Assembly (NCBI GenBank): GCA_963793005.1
Contig: CAWBYP010000002.1
Coordinates: 744,001 to 808,000 of the forward strand
DNA: 64,000 nucleotides
Reading direction: 5' to 3'
Source of the DNA: RPQJ01 sp963793005
GTDB taxonomy: Bacteria; Pseudomonadota; Gammaproteobacteria; Steroidobacterales; Steroidobacteraceae
Shown here: positions 60,866 to 64,000 of the stretch, in pieces
How the letters are laid out: each line of letters starts with the position of its first letter
Numbering within the stretch: the first letter of the stretch is position 1
Translations under genes and position numbers: made by a program
The notes under the pieces: generated by a model
The model's input: only the letters and a program-made list of their open reading frames with translations
What the model was told of the DNA's origin: nothing
Database searches by the model: none

Positions 60866-61349
60866 CATGCACGGGAATCCCAGGCGTCGTGGCGCCCCGG
60901 CCGGCGGATTCACGCTGGTCGAGGTTCTCGTCGTCGCCGTGCTGATGGCCGTGGGACTGCTCGGCGGCCTCAGCCTGCTGTTGACCGGCCTGCGGGCCAG
61001 CCGCCTCGCCATGCAGCAGACCGGGGCCGCGACCCTGGCGGCCGACCTCGGGGACCGGATCCGTGCCAACGGCTCAGCGGGCCAGGCCTATGCGCTTGGC
61101 GCGGGAACCCTGCTCGCTGTACCGATGAAGCTCTGCCAGTCAACCGGCGAGTGCGACCCGGCTGATGTCGCGGCACGCGACCTCTACGAGTGGCAGCAGA
61201 CTGCAATCTCGGCCCTGCCGGGCGCGATGACCAGCGTGTCGGTGTCCCCGGCGGACGCAGCCCCGGCGAGTGTCTATGTCATCGTGGTCGAATGGGTGCA
61301 GGCGGGCCAGGCCTCCGCCGCTCGATTTGCACTGACCGTCCAGGTATGA
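60858..61349 (+). CDS. pilV: Type IV pilus minor pilin PilV
   Basis: 163 residues. Prepilin leader (12-15 residues) with cleavage at GG|FTLVEVLVVAVLMAVGLL, including Glu5. The body has LLTGLRASRLAMQQTGAATL and is typical of PilV. It acts in the pilus tip complex. It overlaps pilW by four bases (ATGA). Confidence 0.88.
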   Translation: MPDMHGNPRRRGAPAGGFTLVEVLVVAVLMAVGLLGGLSLLLTGLRASRLAMQQTGAATLAADLGDRIRANGSAGQAYALGAGTLLAVPMKLCQSTGECDPADVAARDLYEWQQTAISALPGAMTSVSVSPADAAPASVYVIVVEWVQAGQASAARFALTVQV

Positions 61350-62347
61350 ACGCGATCCGCGACATGGCCCGGCATCACGCCCGGTCGCGCCACGCCGGCT
61401 TCGGAATCGCGGAGCTGATGATTGCGCTCGCCATCGGGACCTTCCTGGTCGCCGGCGCGGTATCGATCTACCTGAAGGCCCGCGACATTCGGGCTGCGCT
61501 GGACACCAGCGCGCGGCTCCAGGAGGTTGCGCGCTATGCCCTGGCGATCATCGAGGCGGACGTCCGCATGGCCGGATTCTGGGGCCTGACGAATCGCAGC
61601 GAGGCGATCACCGCCAACGCATCGCTCTCCTTCCCCGCGAAATGCGGCGGCACCGCGTGGACCACGCAGGCCCTGCGCCATGTCGATGGCGCGAACAACA
61701 CCTACCTCGTGCTGCCGGACTGCGCGGCAGGCGGCGGCGGCGCCATGCCTGGCAGCGACGTGCTCGTGCTGCGTCGAGCGAGCGCCGGGCGCATCTCGCC
61801 GCAACGGCCGATCGTCAATGCGGCCGACAGGGACCGTGTGCTGGTCATCACCAGCCACACGGACGGGCAGATCTTCGTGCCAGCGGACATCGCGAACCAG
61901 GTCCCGGCCGGCTACGCGACGAGCGACATTGCGGGCGAGCCGCCGCAGGCCGACACGCGAAGGCTGATGGTCAACGCCTACTACGTGAGCAAGGGTTCGA
62001 GCCTGTCGCCCGATTACCCCGCCCTGCGACGAAAGACGCTGGTCGCCGGACCAGACATCTCCGACCAGGAAGTGATTGCCGGCGTCGAGGACCTGCAGTT
62101 CCAGGTCGGCCTGGATACGGACGGCGACCAGGATGCGGACCTGTTCGAGAATCCCGGCGCGATCCCACCGGGTGCCAGGCCGGTCTCGGTGCGCGTGTGG
62201 CTTCGCGTACGGGCCGAGGAGCGCGACCCGTCCCTGGGCATGCAGGCGATCGAGGCCTGCGCGGACCGGGCACCGGGCATCGCCACTGATTCTCACCGGC
62301 GGCTGCTGGTGTCCCGGACCATCCGGCTCAGGAATGCCTCGTCGTGA
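61346..62347 (+). CDS. pilW: Type IV pilus minor pilin PilW
   Basis: 333 residues. The leader ends RHAG|FGIAELMIALAIGTFLVAG with Glu5. The large C-terminal part contains ARYALAIIEADVRMAGFWG and VEDLQFQVGLDTDGD, typical of PilW. The start was chosen at the ATGA overlap with pilV. It overlaps pilX by four bases. Confidence 0.9.
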   Translation: MNAIRDMARHHARSRHAGFGIAELMIALAIGTFLVAGAVSIYLKARDIRAALDTSARLQEVARYALAIIEADVRMAGFWGLTNRSEAITANASLSFPAKCGGTAWTTQALRHVDGANNTYLVLPDCAAGGGGAMPGSDVLVLRRASAGRISPQRPIVNAADRDRVLVITSHTDGQIFVPADIANQVPAGYATSDIAGEPPQADTRRLMVNAYYVSKGSSLSPDYPALRRKTLVAGPDISDQEVIAGVEDLQFQVGLDTDGDQDADLFENPGAIPPGARPVSVRVWLRVRAEERDPSLGMQAIEACADRAPGIATDSHRRLLVSRTIRLRNASS

Positions 62348-62925
62348 CCACGGGGCTCACCTCGTCACCGCCGAGCGGCGGCCCGCTGCGCCGCCAGCGC
62401 GGAGTCGTGCTTGCCATCACCCTGATCCTCGTCATGGTGCTGTCACTGCTCGGCACCGCCGGCCTCGTGACGTCCGTGCTCGAACTCAGGATGGCGGCCA
62501 ACGCCCAGTACCAGGCTCGTGCTTTCGCAGCCGCTGAATTTGCAATCGAGCAGGCGATTCACACGCCCGGGCTCGCGACCTCGATCAGCTACGTGAGTCC
62601 GCTGGTGGTGCCAGCCTCGGGTGCCGCGCCCGCGGTTCCCGGATCGCCGCCAGACTCCTACAGCTACCAGGTGTACTTCGACACTGCTACCGATCCAGTG
62701 TCCGGGGGCGAGGCCGTCGAAGGACTTCGCGCCTACCACTTCGTGGTCGAGGCAACCGGCATGTCTTCACGTGGCGCGACCGACTCCCACGTGCAGGGTT
62801 TCTACGTGCTCGGCCCGGAGACCCCGCCCGCGACCATCACGCCGCCCGCCTGCGCGCCGGATTGCAGCGACCCCTCGATCTATGCGCCGGTGCGCACATT
62901 CTGGTTGCAGCGTGATGCCGAGTAG
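62344..62925 (+). CDS. pilX: Type IV pilus minor pilin PilX
   Basis: 193 residues, GTG start. The leader ends LRRQRG|VVLAITLILVMVLSLLG. As in other PilX proteins, the mature N-terminus lacks Glu5. LRMAANAQYQARAFAAAEFA follows. The next gene is a PilE-like pilin, with no pilY1 in between. Confidence 0.88.
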   Translation: MTTGLTSSPPSGGPLRRQRGVVLAITLILVMVLSLLGTAGLVTSVLELRMAANAQYQARAFAAAEFAIEQAIHTPGLATSISYVSPLVVPASGAAPAVPGSPPDSYSYQVYFDTATDPVSGGEAVEGLRAYHFVVEATGMSSRGATDSHVQGFYVLGPETPPATITPPACAPDCSDPSIYAPVRTFWLQRDAE

Positions 62926-63424
62926 CACGGAAAGTGCAATTCCCGGCGCCCCGCCGGTAGCGGCAGGCCTGCAAGCCTGCGCGGGCGCTGGGTTCACCCT
63001 GGTCGACCTGGTCGCGGCGCTTGCAATCGTGGCCCTGCTTGCCTGTGTCGCGGTCCCGAGTTACCGCGCCGAGCTGGCGCGAACACGTCGCGCCGATGCG
63101 CGCGCCGCACTTCTCTCTCTTGCGGCGGCCGAGGAAAGCTTTCACACCACCTGCAACGCCTACGCCAGCGTGCTGGACGACACCACTGAATCGTCTTGTG
63201 AAGATTCGCGCCTGAGATTCCCGGGCAGCGCTGGACAAGGCGCCTATTCGCTCGAGGTCACGTCCGCGGACACGGCGGCCTGGGCTGCCGTGGCGACTGC
63301 CGTCGGCAGCGGCCCGCAGCAGCTGGACACGCGTTGCCGGGCCCTGGGACTCACTAGCACGGGCAACAGGACCGCCAGGACTGCGGATGGCGCCGCCAAC
63401 CATGCCGAGTGCTGGACCCGCTAG
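62915..63424 (+). CDS. PilE-like minor pilin with Asp5 and a long leader
   Basis: 169 residues. The prepilin peptide is 26 residues, ending CAGAG, followed by FTLVDLVAALAIVALLAC; mature residue 5 is Asp instead of Glu. The body has VPSYRAELARTRRADARAAL and two or more Cys pairs at the C-terminus, as in PilE. No other start codon lies between the ATG and the cleavage site. The leader includes a palindrome (62963-62980). Its stop overlaps the convergent ispH stop. Confidence 0.85.
   Translation: MPSSTESAIPGAPPVAAGLQACAGAGFTLVDLVAALAIVALLACVAVPSYRAELARTRRADARAALLSLAAAEESFHTTCNAYASVLDDTTESSCEDSRLRFPGSAGQGAYSLEVTSADTAAWAAVATAVGSGPQQLDTRCRALGLTSTGNRTARTADGAANHAECWTR
62963..62980. repeat. Palindrome inside the pilin leader coding region
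   Basis: GCAGGCCTGCAAGCCTGC has GCAGGC pairing with GCCTGC around CTGCAA. It encodes part of the leader segment VAAGLQACAGAG. Palindromes of this type are often REP-like. Single copy in this window. Confidence 0.5.
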
Positions 63425-64000
63425 CGCCCCACCCGCAGTTCGCGCGGCAGCGCGAATACGACGCTTTCCTCGCGGCCGACGACTTCAGTGGCATCGATGC
63501 CACCCCATTCGCGAAGCCGCGCCACGACGCGCTGGACCAGCAGTTCCGGCGCCGAGGCGCCCGCGGTCACACCCACGCATTCCTTGGCCTCGAACCAGTC
63601 CCGTTCCAGGTCATCGGGCCCGTCCACGAGGAAACCGGGGATTCCCGCCTTTTCCGCGATCTCGCGCAGGCGGTTCGAATTGGAACTTGCCTGCGAGCCC
63701 ACGACGACCACGACGTCGCACTGGCCGACGAGAGTCTTCACCGCGTCCTGGCGGTTCTGCGTCGCGTAGCAGATGTCTTCCTTGCGCGGCGTGGTGAGCG
63801 TCGGGAAACGCAGCTTCAATGCGTCGAGCACGTCGGCAGTGTCGTCGACCGACAGCGTAGTCTGCGTGACCACGCCCACGCGCGACGGATCGCGCACCGC
63901 GAGGCATTCCACGTCCGATACGTCCTCGACGAGGCTGATGCTGCCGCCGTTCGCCTCGTCGAACTGCCCCATGGTTCCCTCGACCTCCGGGTGACCTGCG
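63421..64000 (-). CDS. ispH: 4-hydroxy-3-methylbut-2-enyl diphosphate reductase (5' end outside window)
   Basis: Last step of the MEP isoprenoid route. The frame is open to the window edge and reads AGHPEVEGTMGQFD, then VGVVTQTTLSVDDTADVLDA, RKEDICYATQNRQDAVK with a cluster Cys, GSQASSNSNRLREIAEKAG and VGVTAGASAPELLVQRV. About 193 of 310-320 residues are present. Cut by the window edge, not truncated. Convergent with the pilin operon, as in Pseudomonas and relatives. Confidence 0.96.
   Translation of the reverse strand, partial: AGHPEVEGTMGQFDEANGGSISLVEDVSDVECLAVRDPSRVGVVTQTTLSVDDTADVLDALKLRFPTLTTPRKEDICYATQNRQDAVKTLVGQCDVVVVVGSQASSNSNRLREIAEKAGIPGFLVDGPDDLERDWFEAKECVGVTAGASAPELLVQRVVARLREWGGIDATEVVGREESVVFALPRELRVGR

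Overview
The window is a dense, GC-rich stretch of chromosome with almost no intergenic space. Gene content and order point to a gammaproteobacterium: rsxABCDGE next to nth, minor pilins next to ispH, dcd next to apbC, Hda, type II dihydroorotase, RNase T, CGFS glutaredoxin, DUF1841, DUF1289, DUF2066 and DUF2069. A high-GC, possibly uncultured lineage of the Steroidobacterales/Chromatiales/Xanthomonadales type would fit, but nothing here fixes the genus. I see no insertion sequence, prophage, integron or CRISPR array. One tRNA gene (Thr, CGT anticodon) is present.

Layout. 0-6 kb: 3' part of valS, then a MoxR ATPase, DUF58 protein and TgpA-type transglutaminase operon. 6-12 kb: acyl-CoA-binding protein, M90 peptidase, MFS permease, prfC, rimI, family 4 uracil-DNA glycosylase, pssA. 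12-23 kb: proS, lytic transglycosylase, acylphosphatase, lipoprotein, wrbA-like, hda, a CDP-alcohol phosphatidyltransferase, purMN, a DUF3108 protein, dcd and apbC. 23-27.5 kb: a soluble HEAT-repeat/Ser-Thr kinase followed by two PilT/PilU-type motor ATPases. 27.5-36 kb: metG, the Rnf/Rsx electron-transport complex, nth, DUF1841 protein, a sulfotransferase. 36-48 kb: pyruvate dehydrogenase (aceE, aceF, lipoyl-E3), an M17 peptidase, pyrC, rnt, grxD, a PuuD-type membrane protein, nadC. 48-59 kb: a PAS-GGDEF-EAL protein, two glycosyltransferases, a DUF374 acyltransferase, a phosphopantetheinyl transferase, a fatty acyl-AMP ligase carrying its own ACP domain, and two LpxL-like acyltransferases. 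59-64 kb: a cupin, tRNA-Thr, a Fur-family regulator, a type IV minor-pilin operon without pilY1, and ispH running off the end.

The points most worth a second look are: (i) the HEAT-kinase/PilT/PilU operon, which suggests phosphorylation control of pilus retraction; (ii) an acyl-lipid assembly locus at 51-59 kb; (iii) two hairpins at 48.2-48.4 kb with the same 28-base core but different stems, in opposite orientation; (iv) families of palindromic repeats that fill every sizeable gap between convergent genes, one of which supplies the 3' end of a gene while another type forms part of a pilin leader peptide; (v) a probable frameshift at the start of rsxE; and (vi) a pilin with Asp instead of Glu at mature position 5.

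All calls come from reading the sequence and family knowledge; no database search was run. Promoter calls rest on -10 hexamers only and are tentative. No stretch above 300 bases lacks a gene.
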